A stretch of DNA of 64,000 nt from Streptomyces sp. CNQ-509 (GCF_001011035.1 NZ_CP011492.1:3047501-3111500); one strand, 5' to 3'. Shown: positions 42,064 through 51,975, counted from the stretch's first letter. Translations and numbers: made by a program. The notes: a model not told the origin generated them from the letters alone.

Positions 42064-43272
42064 TCAGTCCTCCTTCGCCACCTTTCGCGCCAGCTCCTCC
42101 GCCTCCGCCCCGATCTCCCGCAGGCTTCCGCTCGCCGGCCCCGTGAAGCCCACGAAGTGGAGTCCCCGCGCCCCCTCCGGCGACCGGCGGCCCCCTGCTC
42201 GCGGCAGGCCGCGGGGGTCCAGGACGCCGAGGTGGCCGACCAGTTCCTCCAGCCCCCGCCGCCAGCCCGTCGCCGCGATCACCGTGTCCGGTTCCGCGCG
42301 GTCGCCGTCCGCCAGGATGACGCCGTCGCCGTCCAGCGCCGCCACCGCCGGGACCGGGAGGACCCGGCGGTCGCGTACCGCCGCGACCAGACCCGTGTCG
42401 ACGACCGGGACCGCGCCCTCCCGCAGCCGGGTGTAGAGGCCGCTCGCCGGGCGCGGCAGGCCGTACGCGCCGAGGTCCGGGAGTCCGATCCGGCTGACCC
42501 TGCCCGCCAGCCGGTCCACCGTCCTGGCCGGCAGCGCGCCGCTCAGCCGCCGGCCCGCCACCGCGCACCAGCCCGCGGCCGGTCTGCGGACGACGTGCGG
42601 CAGCGTCCGTACCGCCAGCCGCACCCGCTTCGCGCCGCCGGCCGCCAGCTCCACGGCTATCTCCGCGCCCGTGTTGCCCCCGCCGACGACGAGGACGTCC
42701 TTGCCCTCGTACGGGGCGGGGTTGCGGTAGTACGCGGCGTGCAGGAGTTCGCCGCGGTACGTGTCGCGGCCCGGCCAGTCCGGTACGTACGGGGTGTGGC
42801 AGTACCCGGTGGCGACGACGACCCGGCGGCCGTCGAGGACGCGGCCCCCGGTCGCGGCCACCGTCCAGCCGGACCCGGAAGCGGACCCCGGGCCCGCGCG
42901 GTCGACCCGCGCCGCCTCCACGTTGTACACGATCTCCAGCTGGTGGGCCTCCGCGTACTCCTCCAGGTAGTGCGCGAGCTGGTCCCGCCCCACCCACCGC
43001 CCGTACCGGCGCGGGAGCGGCATGCCCGGCAGCCCCGACATCCGCCGCGGCGTGTGCAGCCGCAGCCCGTCGTAGTGCCGGCGCCAGGAGTCGCCCACCC
43101 GGGCGCCCCGCTCCAGGACCACCGCCCGGACCCCGGCCGCCCGCAGCGCCGCCGCCGTCGCGAGCCCGGCGGGGCCGCCGCCGACGACGAGCACGGGACG
43201 CTCGTCCCGGCCATCCGGCTGCCGCCCGCCTTGCTGCCGTCCGCGCTCTGAAGGGACACGGTCATGAGACAT
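42064..43272 (-). CDS. Flavin-dependent monooxygenase (FMO/YUC/BVMO-like)
   Basis: 402 residues; ATG at 43272. FAD site PVLVVGGGPAGLATAAALRAAG (26-47); GDSWRRHYDGLRLHTPRRMSGLPGMPLP matches the FMO group after it. ATGYCHTPYVPDWPG resembles the family's ATG-containing motif. NADPH site VLVVGGGNTGAEIAVELA (about 190). C-terminal VIAATGWRRGLEELVG and GLHFVGFTG are usual. Could be oxidising a heteroatom or ketone; substrate unknown. Convergent with the methyltransferase and divergent from nothing recognised; TetR at 43361 is in the same direction, 88 nt upstream. Confidence 0.88.
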   Translation of the reverse strand: MSHDRVPSERGRQQGGRQPDGRDERPVLVVGGGPAGLATAAALRAAGVRAVVLERGARVGDSWRRHYDGLRLHTPRRMSGLPGMPLPRRYGRWVGRDQLAHYLEEYAEAHQLEIVYNVEAARVDRAGPGSASGSGWTVAATGGRVLDGRRVVVATGYCHTPYVPDWPGRDTYRGELLHAAYYRNPAPYEGKDVLVVGGGNTGAEIAVELAAGGAKRVRLAVRTLPHVVRRPAAGWCAVAGRRLSGALPARTVDRLAGRVSRIGLPDLGAYGLPRPASGLYTRLREGAVPVVDTGLVAAVRDRRVLPVPAVAALDGDGVILADGDRAEPDTVIAATGWRRGLEELVGHLGVLDPRGLPRAGGRRSPEGARGLHFVGFTGPASGSLREIGAEAEELARKVAKED

Positions 43273-43360
43273 GCGGCTGAGCGTAGTGCCGCGAGGGCCG
43301 CCGTCCGGCGGCTTGCCCGGCTCTCTGCACTAACGATTCAGCAGCCGCTACGCTGCGCGC

Positions 43361-44014
43361 TCACACCTGCTTCGGCGGCTTACGCCCCGTCATTCCGAGG
43401 TGCACCAGCAGCGCCAGCGACGGCTTCAGGTCCGCCTGCTTCACGCCCCAGGTCTGGAACGCCTTCTGGTGCGCCGCCACCCCGGCGAGCATCACCACCA
43501 GCGACCCGGCCACCGCCGCCGGGTGCACGCCTTCGTCCACCTTGCCCTTCGCCTGGAGCTCCCTGACCGACTCGGTGAGGGACTTGGTGACGGAGTTGAG
43601 GATCTTCATCCGGATCTTGTAGAACCGCTTGTCGCCCTCGGCGGCCCCGAGGTCGACGACCCGCAGGATCGCCTCGTTCCGCCGCCAGAACCCGAGGAAC
43701 CCGTCGACCAGCTCCTCCGCGGCCTGGGCACCGGACTTGCCCGTCCAGGAGCGGCCCGCCACGAGCCCGGTCAGGCCGGCGCCCTCCTTCGCCATCTGCT
43801 CCGCCAGCTCCAGGACCGCGCCCTCGACATCGGGGAAGTACTGGTAGAAAGTCGCTGGTGAGGTGGACGCCCTGCGGGCGACGTCGATCACCTTCACGTC
43901 CCGGTACGGCGAGGAGTCGAGCATCTCGCCGAGGCATGCGAGCAACTTGGTGCGGGTCGCCTGGCCGCGCCGGCCGGCGACACGGCCGTCGACCGTCCGA
44001 ACTTGACCTGTCAT
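43361..44014 (-). CDS. TetR family regulator (widely conserved streptomycete type)
   Basis: 217 residues; ATG at 44014. HTH about 15-65: GQATRTKLLACLGEMLDSSPYRDVKVIDVARRASTSPATFYQYFPDVEGAVLELA. The C-terminal half (FLGFWRRNEAILRVVDLGAAEGDKRFYKIRMKILNSVTKSLTESVRELQAKGKVD) is long-conserved in Streptomyces TetR proteins of this subgroup, as I remember it. No obvious palindrome found at its own start. It precedes the flavin monooxygenase on the same strand, which may be its target. Confidence 0.88.
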   Translation of the reverse strand: MTGQVRTVDGRVAGRRGQATRTKLLACLGEMLDSSPYRDVKVIDVARRASTSPATFYQYFPDVEGAVLELAEQMAKEGAGLTGLVAGRSWTGKSGAQAAEELVDGFLGFWRRNEAILRVVDLGAAEGDKRFYKIRMKILNSVTKSLTESVRELQAKGKVDEGVHPAAVAGSLVVMLAGVAAHQKAFQTWGVKQADLKPSLALLVHLGMTGRKPPKQV

Positions 44015-44256
44015 GCCGTCAGCTTACCGACGCGTGATCGAACCGCGATCTGACGAGGGCAAACGGGGAGGTCACACGGTCGGAAGTGCGCGAATTGTCA
44101 CTCTCGAACAGAATTGACGCGACGTTCGGGGTATTTTCGCAAGAGCCCATGTCCGCACCGGATACGTTGGCGATGCGACCCATCGCGCGATCCCCGTCCC
44201 GCTTGTCCCCCCATCACGCCACTCCCCCACGGTCCCATGGAAGGACGACGACGGTC

Positions 44257-45126
44257 ATGGCCGCATTCGCCGAGGGCTCACCCTGCTGGGCCGACGCCAC
44301 CCTGCCCGACCTCCGCGCCGGTGAGCGCTTCTACGGTGAGCTGTTCGGCTGGACGTTCACGGAGGGCGGCGAGGGCACGGACGTGGGCCCGGGCTTCCCC
44401 CGGCACTCCCGGGCGTACCTCGACGGCAGGCCGATCGCCGCGCTCGTCGCCAAGCGCGACGGCCGGATGCCCACCGAATGGGGCATCCACCTGGCCACCC
44501 CCGACCTCGCCGCCACCGTGGAGAAGGTCCGCGGGGCCGGCGGCACCGTGCTCACCGGGCCGGTGGCGGCCTCGGACGCCGGCCGGTCGGCGACGGTCGC
44601 GGACCCGGACGGCGCGGTGTTCTCCGTCTGGCAGGCGGGCGAGCGGCCGGGCTTCGGCGTCACGGACGTGCCGGGCTCCTTCTGCTGGACCGAGGTCTAC
44701 GTACGGAACGCGGACGCGGCCGACGCCTTCTACCCGGCGGTTTTCGGCTACGAGTTGCAGGCACCCCCGTTCGACGCGGGCGACTTCAAGGCGTGGACGC
44801 TGCCGGAGTCCGGCCGCCAGGTGGCCGGGCGGGCGATCGTCGGCGACGTGCTGCCGCCGGAGATGCCGCCGCACTTCCTCGTCTACTTCCGGGTCGGCGA
44901 CGTCGGCGACGCGCTGCGGACGGTACGGCGCGGGGGCGGGCGGGTGCTCGTGGACCGGCAGGAGATCCCGGGGGCGACGTTCGCGGTGGTGGTGGACAAC
45001 CAGGGGGCGGCGTTCGCGGTGATGGACGGGGCGTCGGCCGTGGACGGCGAGCCGGCGGGTGCCGGGTCGGCGCGGGGCGAGGCGGAGCCGCCCTCCGCCC
45101 CCGCCACCAGCGCCGACGGGACCTGA
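44257..45126 (+). CDS. VOC (glyoxalase/bleomycin-resistance) protein, two domains
   Basis: ATG at 44257 with GGAAGGA 11 nt upstream (open frame from 44086 not used). 289 residues. Two tandem VOC modules: FAEGSPCWADATLPDLRAGERFYGELFGWTFTE (1-125) and GSFCWTEVYVRNADAADAFYPAVFGYELQAPPF (130-250). Metal ligands are partly replaced, as in antibiotic-binding members. An Ala/Pro/Ser tail of about 30 residues follows. Preceded by 240 nt of lower-GC sequence divergent from the TetR gene. Confidence 0.87.
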   Translation: MAAFAEGSPCWADATLPDLRAGERFYGELFGWTFTEGGEGTDVGPGFPRHSRAYLDGRPIAALVAKRDGRMPTEWGIHLATPDLAATVEKVRGAGGTVLTGPVAASDAGRSATVADPDGAVFSVWQAGERPGFGVTDVPGSFCWTEVYVRNADAADAFYPAVFGYELQAPPFDAGDFKAWTLPESGRQVAGRAIVGDVLPPEMPPHFLVYFRVGDVGDALRTVRRGGGRVLVDRQEIPGATFAVVVDNQGAAFAVMDGASAVDGEPAGAGSARGEAEPPSAPATSADGT

Positions 45127-45352
45127 CCCGGTGCTGTCCTGCGCCCCGCGCCCCGCGCGGCCCGCGGGGTTCCACCGGACCCGGCGGTTCCAGGGGCGGC
45201 GGTGTCCGGAGCCGCCCCCCGGGTTAGCCCCGGTGCGTTCCGGAGTGGAGAATCGGCAGGCGTACTTTCGGGACTGACGGCCGTACGCCTGCGGTGAGAG
45301 GCTGCAGGGGGGCCCGGTTCCGGGAGCCCCCCACGGGGAGGTGGATGGTTAC

Positions 45353-47992
45353 GTGGTCGAGCAGCTTGCGCAGCACGACCCGCGGCGGATCGGTCCTTTC
45401 GAGGTGCTCGGCAGGCTGGGCGCCGGCGGGATGGGTCTCGTCTATCTCGCGCGGTCGGCGTCCGGCCGCCGCGTAGCGATCAAGACTGTCCGCACCGAGC
45501 TGGCCGAGGACCAGCTCTTCCGCGTGCGCTTCACCCGCGAGGTCGAGGCCGCCCGGGCCGTCAGCGGCTTCTACACCGCCCCCGTCGTCGACGCCGACCC
45601 GCGGGCGGCCGTGCCGTGGCTCGCCACCGCGTACATGCCCGCACCCTCGCTGGAGGAGATGGTCAACGACTGCGGGCCGCTGCCGCCGCAGGCCGTGCGG
45701 TGGATCGCCGCGGGCGTCGCGGAGGCGCTGCAGTCCATCCACGGCGCCGGGCTCGTCCACCGCGACCTCAAGCCGTCCAACGTGCTGGTCCTGGAGGACG
45801 GGCCGCGCGTGATCGACTTCGGCATCGCGTCCGGCGTCTCCAACACCCGGCTGACCATGACCAACGTCGCCGTCGGCACGCCCGCGTACATGTCGCCGGA
45901 ACAGGCGCGCGACTCGCGGAGCGTGACGGGCGCCAGCGACGTCTTCTCGCTCGGCTCCACCCTCGTCTTCGCCGCTACGGGCCACGCGCCGTTCCACGGC
46001 GCGAACCCCGTCGAGACCGTGTTCATGCTGCTGCGCGAGGGGCCCGACCTGGAGGGGCTGCCGGGCGAGCTGCGGCCGCTCATCGAGGCGTGCATGCAGA
46101 TGACCGCCGACCACCGGCCCTCGCCCGAGGCGCTCCAGTCCGACCTGGCGCCGCACCTCTTCGGCGCCGGGGGCGACGACAGCGGTACGGCGTCGGCGTG
46201 GCTGCCGCGTACGGCGATCCGGATGATCGAGGCGCGCCGGGGGGCCGCGGCCACGCTCGGCGGGGCCGGGGCGCACGGGGGCTCCTCCGGGCGGCACGGG
46301 GGGTCGCGGGGGCCCTCCGCCTCGCGCCGGTCGATGCCGCCGCGGCCCGCGCACCCGCCGTCGGCGGGCCCGGGGGGCGCACCGCAGGCGCCGCCGCAGC
46401 CGGCGCCCCACTCCGTACCCCAGTCGGCACCGCACTCCGCACCGCAGTCCGCGCCCGCGCGGCACGCCGGGCCACCCGGGGGTCCCGCCCACGGCCCCGG
46501 CGCGGGGCCCGCCCATGCTGCGCCCGGCGGTGCGCAGGGCGCACCCCCCGCGGCGCCGCCGGAGCGCGTGCCGCCGCAGTCGGCCGCCGCACCGCCGCAG
46601 GCCCCCGGCGCCGACGTCCAGTTGGCCGGCGCCGCCGTGCCGATCGGCCCGGGGCCCCGCGTCGTGGACGCCCGCGCCGCCCGCGCCCGCGCCGCCGCGG
46701 ACGGCGGGCTCGACCTGGGCTGGGCCAGGCCCCGCGGCTCGGCCGCGGCGCCCGGCACCCAGCAGGCGCCCGCCGCGCACTCCGGCGGCCACGCGCCCGC
46801 CGCCTCCTCGCCCGCCACCGCACCCGCGCCCCCGGCCGAGGCGGCGCCGCAGGAGCCGCCGCGGTGGCGGCCGTGGCGGTTCCGGATGTCCAACGACGTG
46901 TGGGGCAAGCCCGTCGTCTCCGGAAACCTGCTCTACGTCACCTCCTTCGAGGTCCACGCCCTCGACGTGACCAGCGGCAGGCGGCAGTTCAAGACCCGCG
47001 AGGTGGCCTGGTCCATGGCGCTCTCCGAGGGCGTGATCCACGCCTCGGACGGTCCCAGCCTGTACGCCCTCGACGCCGCCGACGGCCGCGAGCACTGGCG
47101 CCAGGGCACCGGCGGCTGGGTGTACTCGCTCCAGGTCGCCGCCGGCACCGTGGTCACCGGCACCCGCGGCGGCGGCCTCCAGGCCCGGCACGCCGCCACC
47201 GGCGAGCCGCTGTGGGAACACAGCGGCGCGCAGACGGAGTTCGAGACCCAGGAAGCCGGGCCGCTGGCCCACGACGGCACGGTCTACGTCTGGGGCGACG
47301 GCCGCCTCCGCGCCCTGGACACCCGCTCCGGCGCCGAACGCTGGTCGTACCCCATCGGCGACGCCGCCGCCTGCGGCGGCGTCCCGGTGCGGCTCCTCCC
47401 CGCGGACGACGTGGCCGCGGGCCCCACGGTCTTCGCGTCCGCGGGCAAGCGGGTCCTCGCCCTGGACGCCGCGTACGGCACGCTGCGCTGGACGTTCGAG
47501 GCCCCCGCGGTGATCCTCAGCCCGCCCGCGTACGCCCCGGGCGCGGCCCTGACCGGCGGCGGCGTCTTCGTCGCCGACCACCTCGGCACGGTCTACGCCC
47601 TCGATGCCGCCGACGGCCGCGAACGCTGGCGCATCGCCACCGAGGCCCGCCAGTCCATCGAACCCGTCCTCGTCGCCGACAACCACGTCCACGTCGGCAG
47701 CGGCGCCGCCCTCTACACCCTCGACGCCGTCGCCGGCACCCCGATGTGGCGCTTCGCCACCCGCGGCGATCTGATCGGCGCCCCGGTCGCCGCCGACGGC
47801 CGCGTCCACTTCGGCTCCGCGGACCACTGCATCTACGCCGTCGACGCCGTAGGCGGCCAGCTCCGCTGGAAACTCGCCACGGACGGCGAGATCACCGGCT
47901 CCCCCGTCGTCGCCAACGGCGTCGTCTACGCCTGCAGCAAGGACCGCTGCGTCTACGCCCTCGACGCGGGAAAGGGCACGGCCCGCCGCTGA
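45353..47992 (+). CDS. Ser/Thr protein kinase with PQQ beta-propeller (AfsK-like)
   Basis: GTG at 45353 is preferred over 45341, being 8 nt after GGAGGTGG and starting [14 protein letters not shown] as in relatives. 879 residues. Kinase 10-280: P-loop [14 protein letters not shown] (about 20), [14 protein letters not shown] (about 136), DFGIASG (about 156), [12 protein letters not shown] Pro/Ala/His/Gly-rich linker (about 300-500) has no hydrophobic helix, so cytosolic, as in AfsK. From about 500 come PQQ repeats ([28 protein letters not shown], ...) forming a beta-propeller sensor. AfsK phosphorylates AfsR; two AfsR-like SARPs lie 5.4 kb upstream. Confidence 0.93.
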   Translation: MVEQLAQHDPRRIGPFEVLGRLGAGGMGLVYLARSASGRRVAIKTVRTELAEDQLFRVRFTREVEAARAVSGFYTAPVVDADPRAAVPWLATAYMPAPSLEEMVNDCGPLPPQAVRWIAAGVAEALQSIHGAGLVHRDLKPSNVLVLEDGPRVIDFGIASGVSNTRLTMTNVAVGTPAYMSPEQARDSRSVTGASDVFSLGSTLVFAATGHAPFHGANPVETVFMLLREGPDLEGLPGELRPLIEACMQMTADHRPSPEALQSDLAPHLFGAGGDDSGTASAWLPRTAIRMIEARRGAAATLGGAGAHGGSSGRHGGSRGPSASRRSMPPRPAHPPSAGPGGAPQAPPQPAPHSVPQSAPHSAPQSAPARHAGPPGGPAHGPGAGPAHAAPGGAQGAPPAAPPERVPPQSAAAPPQAPGADVQLAGAAVPIGPGPRVVDARAARARAAADGGLDLGWARPRGSAAAPGTQQAPAAHSGGHAPAASSPATAPAPPAEAAPQEPPRWRPWRFRMSNDVWGKPVVSGNLLYVTSFEVHALDVTSGRRQFKTREVAWSMALSEGVIHASDGPSLYALDAADGREHWRQGTGGWVYSLQVAAGTVVTGTRGGGLQARHAATGEPLWEHSGAQTEFETQEAGPLAHDGTVYVWGDGRLRALDTRSGAERWSYPIGDAAACGGVPVRLLPADDVAAGPTVFASAGKRVLALDAAYGTLRWTFEAPAVILSPPAYAPGAALTGGGVFVADHLGTVYALDAADGRERWRIATEARQSIEPVLVADNHVHVGSGAALYTLDAVAGTPMWRFATRGDLIGAPVAADGRVHFGSADHCIYAVDAVGGQLRWKLATDGEITGSPVVANGVVYACSKDRCVYALDAGKGTARR

Positions 47993-48012
47993 TCCCCTCC
48001 GCCGGGGCGGCC

Positions 48013-48894
48013 TCAGCGCAGGAGGAGGTCGACCAGGCCCTTGGGGTTCTTCGCCTCGTTCTGCTCCGTCAGGCCGCGGCGCATCAGTTCGAAGTACGGG
48101 GCCAGGAGTTCGGGGCTCACGCCCTGCTGGCGGGCCGTGTCGAGGAACGTGGGCGTGCCGGCCACCTGCATGGCGAGGCTGGAGACCTCCTCCGCGGGGG
48201 CCGCGTCCGCGGTGAGTCCCGCGGCGATGGCGTGTGCCGCCGGCGCCATCGCCGTGAGCCAGCCGGTCAGCAGTCCGGCGAACGCCGCCGGGTCCAGGTT
48301 CTCCCTGCGGATCAGCGCGAAGGCGTGCGTCGTCCCGGCGAACATGCCGTACATCGCGCTCAGTAGTGCCACGTCCAGCAAGGCCGCGAAGCCCGGGTCC
48401 TCGCCGGCGTAGGTGGCGCCCGCCGGGACCGCCAGGGTGTCGCGGTGGTGGTCGAAGACGTCGCGCGGGCCGCTGTAGAGCACGTAGCCGCCGGTCTCCG
48501 GGACGCCGATCATCGGCGGTACGGCCATGATCCCGCCGTCCAGGTAGCGCGCGCCCCGGTCGCTCGCCCACGCCGCGCGCGCACGGGCCTGGGCGGGGGT
48601 CGACGTGGTCAGGTTGACCACGTCCTTGCCCGCGAGGTCCGTGCCGGCCAGCACCTCGCCGACGGACACGTCGTCCAGCAGGCAGACGACGACGAGGGTG
48701 CTCGCCGCGACCGCCGCCGCCGGGCCGTCCGCCCTGCGGGCGCCCTCGGCGGCCAGAGCGCCGGCGCGGGCGGGGGTGCGGTTCCAGACGGTCGTCGGGT
48801 GGCCGGCGGCGAGCCAGGCGCGGGCCAGCGCGGTGCCCATCGCGCCGAGGCCGAGAAGGGTCACGGGGGTCTTGTCCTGGGTGTGCGGTGTCAT
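48013..48894 (-). CDS. NAD(P)-dependent imine-reductase-like / beta-hydroxyacid dehydrogenase family enzyme
   Basis: ATG at 48894; 293 residues. Rossmann start TPVTLLGLGAMGTALARAWLAAGHPTTVWNRT (9-40) with Arg, typical for NADP. VSLTTSTPAQARA-like VVNLTTSTPAQARARAAWASDRGARYLDGGIMAVPPMIG is the family signature; the C-terminal helical domain follows. Lacks the catalytic Lys of 6-phosphogluconate dehydrogenase, which fits imine reductases. Divergent from the HxlR gene at 49016, the standard arrangement for a HxlR-controlled oxidoreductase. Confidence 0.86.
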   Translation of the reverse strand: MTPHTQDKTPVTLLGLGAMGTALARAWLAAGHPTTVWNRTPARAGALAAEGARRADGPAAAVAASTLVVVCLLDDVSVGEVLAGTDLAGKDVVNLTTSTPAQARARAAWASDRGARYLDGGIMAVPPMIGVPETGGYVLYSGPRDVFDHHRDTLAVPAGATYAGEDPGFAALLDVALLSAMYGMFAGTTHAFALIRRENLDPAAFAGLLTGWLTAMAPAAHAIAAGLTADAAPAEEVSSLAMQVAGTPTFLDTARQQGVSPELLAPYFELMRRGLTEQNEAKNPKGLVDLLLR

Positions 48895-48928
48895 GACGAC
48901 AAGGCTGGTCACAGGCCCGTTGACGATC

Positions 48929-48940
48929 AAGTACGTACTT
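48929..48940. promoter_or_regulatory. Palindromic HxlR operator candidate
   Basis: AAGTACGTACTT is a perfect 12-bp palindrome inside the 121-nt divergent intergenic region, next to TTGACG (48920-48925). Similar TAC-rich symmetric sites are bound by HxlR/YodB proteins. Confidence 0.6.
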
Positions 48941-49015
48941 CGGAGTGGGTGGTTACCCTGGGGTGAGCGAGCACCTCGGCGGGGGTCCGGAGGTGCGGGA
49001 GCGGGAGGGGAGAGC

Positions 49016-49552
49016 ATGACCACGCTGAACCGGCCGGGGGCACCCGACGGCCACGTCTGCGGCATCGACGCCGCGATGGAGATCATCGGCGGCAAGTGGA
49101 AGGTGCTGATCCTCTGGGCGCTCGACGACCGCCCCGCCCGCCGCTTCGGCGAACTCCGCCGCCTCCTGCCCGGCATCACGGAGAAGGTCCTCGCCTCCCA
49201 CCTGCGCGAGATGGAGGCGGACGGGATCGTCCGGCGGGTGTCGTACGAGGAGGTGCCGCCCCGCGTCGAGTACTCCCTGACGGCCTCCGGGACCCGGCTG
49301 AACGCCGCGCTGGTGCCGCTGGCGGAGTGGGGCCGGGAGCGGGCCGCCGCGGCACGGGCCGCCGGTGCGGAAGCGCCCGTCGGCGAGTCCCTCGGCGGCC
49401 GGGGCATCGACGGGCAGGCTTCCGATGCCGTACCGGCCCCCGGCGCGCAGCGCCCCGGCCCGCTCACCGGCCGCTCGCCGGCCCCCGGGACGGCGGCCGT
49501 CCGCGTGCCTCTCCCCGCTCCTGCCCGCGGCGGCGACCGGCAGGCCCGGTAG
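49016..49552 (+). CDS. HxlR family regulator
   Basis: ATG at 49016 after GGAGGGGAG. 178 residues. CGIDAAMEIIGGKWKVLILWALDDRPARRFGELRRLLPGITEKVLASHLREMEADGIVRRVSYEEVPPRVEYSL is the complete HxlR winged helix, with the conserved N-terminal Cys15 that senses electrophiles in YodB/HypR relatives. The C-terminal 75 residues are an unusual Ala/Gly/Pro/Arg tail not found in typical 110-residue members. The GNAT gene starts directly after its stop. Confidence 0.9.
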   Translation: MTTLNRPGAPDGHVCGIDAAMEIIGGKWKVLILWALDDRPARRFGELRRLLPGITEKVLASHLREMEADGIVRRVSYEEVPPRVEYSLTASGTRLNAALVPLAEWGRERAAAARAAGAEAPVGESLGGRGIDGQASDAVPAPGAQRPGPLTGRSPAPGTAAVRVPLPAPARGGDRQAR

Positions 49553-50470
49553 ATGCGTCGTCGCCCCCTCGCCCCGCCCTCCCCCGCCCGTCTCACCGTC
49601 CGGCCCTACGCGCCCGCCGACGAGTCCGCCGTCCTCCGGCTCGTCAACGCCGACCGGCTCCCCGGGCAGCCGCCCGCCACCCCCGCCATGCTCGCCGACG
49701 CCCTCGCCGGGCGGTCACGCGCAGACGCCGACTGGTGGGCCGAACTGGACCCGCCCGTCACCGCCGTCGCCGAGACCCCCGGCGGCGGCGTCCAGGGCGT
49801 CGTGTCGTACGCGCTGCGCCCCCCGGACGACACCGGGCTGATCCTCTGGGCCCACTGCCGCGAACAGGCCCCCGTCGCCCGCGCGCTGGTCGACCACGCC
49901 GTCGCCGCCCTCGCGCCCCGCGCCGTCGACGCCTTCCACCTCACCTCCGCCCTCACCCTGGGCCTGGAGTGCCTGCCCGTCCGCCACCGGCCCGACACCC
50001 GCGCCGCCCTCGTCCGCGCCGGCTTCGCCGACCAGCGCCGCTGGCGCTACCTCCGCCGCGGGCTTCCCGCCGCGGAACTTCCCCGCGTCCCGGGCCTCCT
50101 CGTCGGCCCCGGCCCCGACGGCGACCCGCGGAAACGGCAGTTGACCGTACGGGACGAGCGGGGCGAGGCCGTCGTCGCCGAAGCCCTCGTCGGCGCCCAC
50201 GGCGGCTACGGCGCCCTGTGGTGGATCGGCGTCGAGGAGCACGCCCGGGGGCGCGGCCTCGCCCGCCGCCTCCTCGGCTCCGCGCTCGCGACGCTCACGG
50301 ACGACCTGCGCGCGACGCAGGTCATCCTCCTGCTGGACGACGACGACACCGACGCCACGGCCCAGGACATCCGGGACCGTACGGCCGCGGCCGCGCTCTA
50401 CGGCCGCGCGGGCTTCACCGAGATCGACCTCCTCCACGCCTTCACCCGCCCCCGCGCCGAAGGACCGTGA
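49553..50470 (+). CDS. GNAT family acetyltransferase
   Basis: ATG at 49553 follows the HxlR stop with no gap, so translation is coupled. 305 residues: an N-terminal GNAT-like half (LTVRPYAPADESAVLRLVNADRLPG) and a C-terminal acetyl-CoA-binding half (YGALWWIGVEEHARGRGLARRLLGSALATLTDDLRATQVILLLDDDD...AAAALYGRAGFTEIDLLHAF). RGRGLARRLL is the Q/RxxGxG/A motif. Acetylates an unknown amine. Possible role in inactivating a compound handled by the HxlR/IRED unit. Confidence 0.85.
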   Translation: MRRRPLAPPSPARLTVRPYAPADESAVLRLVNADRLPGQPPATPAMLADALAGRSRADADWWAELDPPVTAVAETPGGGVQGVVSYALRPPDDTGLILWAHCREQAPVARALVDHAVAALAPRAVDAFHLTSALTLGLECLPVRHRPDTRAALVRAGFADQRRWRYLRRGLPAAELPRVPGLLVGPGPDGDPRKRQLTVRDERGEAVVAEALVGAHGGYGALWWIGVEEHARGRGLARRLLGSALATLTDDLRATQVILLLDDDDTDATAQDIRDRTAAAALYGRAGFTEIDLLHAFTRPRAEGP

Positions 50471-50770
50471 GAGCCGCGGGCGGGTCCGTGCGCCCGGATC
50501 CGGGCCGCGGCCCCGGGGCGTTACGGGGCCCCGCCCCCCGTACGGGGCCCCTGACGGCGCTCACCGCCTGCGTCGGGGCCGGGGCCGCCGCGGGCTTCCC
50601 CCGCGACGGCCCCGGCCCGTACCGGTCCCGGGGCCGGGGCCGGCCCACCGTGCGCCCGGTGGAGCGCGGCCGTCCCCCGTGACCGGCCCCGCCGCCGAGC
50701 GGTTGCGGCGACGTGGACCGAGAATGTGTGCCGCGGCGCGGACCTGACAAGGCGGATCGGCGTTCGCGTA

Positions 50771-50801
50771 CGTTCGGAACAGGGCTCACCTGTTCCGAAC
50801 G
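50771..50801. promoter_or_regulatory. Long inverted repeat upstream of the HTH-TM gene
   Basis: CGTTCGGAACAGG (50771-50783) and CCTGTTCCGAACG (50789-50801) are 13-bp perfect arms with a 5-nt centre. It lies 83 nt before the GTG at 50884. Either a regulator site or a hairpin; no T-tract, and CGTTCGCGTACGTTCGG adjoining gives extra half-site copies (GTTCG x3), favouring DNA binding. Confidence 0.55.
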
Positions 50802-50883
50802 CCCGCGAGCGCCCCGCGAACGTCCCGTGAACAAGGCCGATTTCACGGTCGCGGGCGACCGCCCGTGCCGCCATGCTGGGGTC

Positions 50884-51897
50884 GTGATCCACGAGGAGGG
50901 CGGCTTACCGGGGCCGCGGCCGGCGCGCCCGGGGCCCGCACGGGCGCCCCGGCCGGAGCAGCTCCGTACCCGCGCCGAGTACCTGGCCGCGCTGCGGGAG
51001 TTGCGCACCTGGTCCGGGCTGACGTACCGCGAGCTGGAGGCCAAGGCCGGCACGCACGCCGACTCCCTCCCGGCCAGCACCATCGCCACCGCCCTCGGCC
51101 GGACCACGCTCCCCCGGGAGCGCTTCGTCGACGCCTTCACCCGCGCCTGCGGCCTGGCCGAACAGGACGTCGGCCCGTGGCTGGAGGCACGCCGCCGCAT
51201 CGCCACCCGCGAACACGCGCCCCCGCCGCCCGAGAAGGACGACGACCGCGAGCCGGCTCCGCCCCCGGCGGGGCCCGCCCCGCGGTGGCGGTGGGCGGCC
51301 GGGCTGCTGGCGGCGGTGGGGATCGGCGCCGGGGGCACGCTGAGCGTACAGGCGCTGCTCCCGGACGGCTCCGGTCCCGGCGCGCCGCGCGCGGCGGTCG
51401 GCAGCCTTGCGGTGCCCGGTCTCGACCTCCAGGCCGTGGGCAGTTGGGCGGAGATCCGTCCGGGCCGCAGCCCCGAGCTGTGCGTCACGGAGGGTACGGA
51501 CCGTACGGGCCGCTACCGCTCGGCGGTCGCGGCCCAGCAGCCCTGCGCGCGGGCGGCCCTGCCGCGGGTCTACCTCGAACCGGTCGGAGACGGCGCCGTA
51601 CAGATCCAGTGGCACCACCCGGAGCACGGCATCGGCTGCCTGACCGTCATGCGCGAGGGCCCCGGCCGCGACCTGCTCGAACCGCGCGAGGCATGCGCCG
51701 ACGACGACCCGGCGCAGCGCTTCCGCCTCGAAGCGGCCGGCGAGGGGGCGGACAGGCGCTTCCGCATCCGCCCCGACACCGGCGAGTGCCTGGCGCCGCG
51801 CGAGGAGGACACCGGCCCCGGCGCCGAGATCGCCCGGGCCCGCTGCTCGGGCGGGGCGGAGCAGGAGTTCACGATCAGCCTGACCGCGCCGCCGTAG
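50884..51897 (+). CDS. Membrane-anchored HTH protein with extracytoplasmic ricin-like domain
   Basis: GTG at 50884 (open frame continues upstream to 50713). 337 residues. Residues 25-105 form an XRE-like HTH typical of streptomycete one-helix receptors (LRTRAEYLAALRELRTWSGLTYRELEAKAGTHADSLPASTIATALGR). Then one helix at about 137-157 (WRWAAGLLAAVGIGAGGTLSV) and an outside domain with four cysteines and a C-terminal ...FRIRPDTGECLAPREEDTGPGAEIARARCSGGAEQEFTI like a ricin/lectin motif. Suggests DNA binding inside coupled to ligand sensing outside; not a known pathway. Confidence 0.8.
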   Translation: MIHEEGGLPGPRPARPGPARAPRPEQLRTRAEYLAALRELRTWSGLTYRELEAKAGTHADSLPASTIATALGRTTLPRERFVDAFTRACGLAEQDVGPWLEARRRIATREHAPPPPEKDDDREPAPPPAGPAPRWRWAAGLLAAVGIGAGGTLSVQALLPDGSGPGAPRAAVGSLAVPGLDLQAVGSWAEIRPGRSPELCVTEGTDRTGRYRSAVAAQQPCARAALPRVYLEPVGDGAVQIQWHHPEHGIGCLTVMREGPGRDLLEPREACADDDPAQRFRLEAAGEGADRRFRIRPDTGECLAPREEDTGPGAEIARARCSGGAEQEFTISLTAPP

Positions 51898-51975
51898 CGG
51901 ACCGCCACCCGCACAGGGGAAGACCACCCGGTTCCGGCACCGAACGGCATCAGGGCGGGCGGCCCCGCGGCGGAT

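Noticed and set aside
45224..48571. 1115-residue minus-strand open frame
   Set aside because: Antisense of the AfsK-like kinase; third-codon-position GC bias supports the kinase instead.
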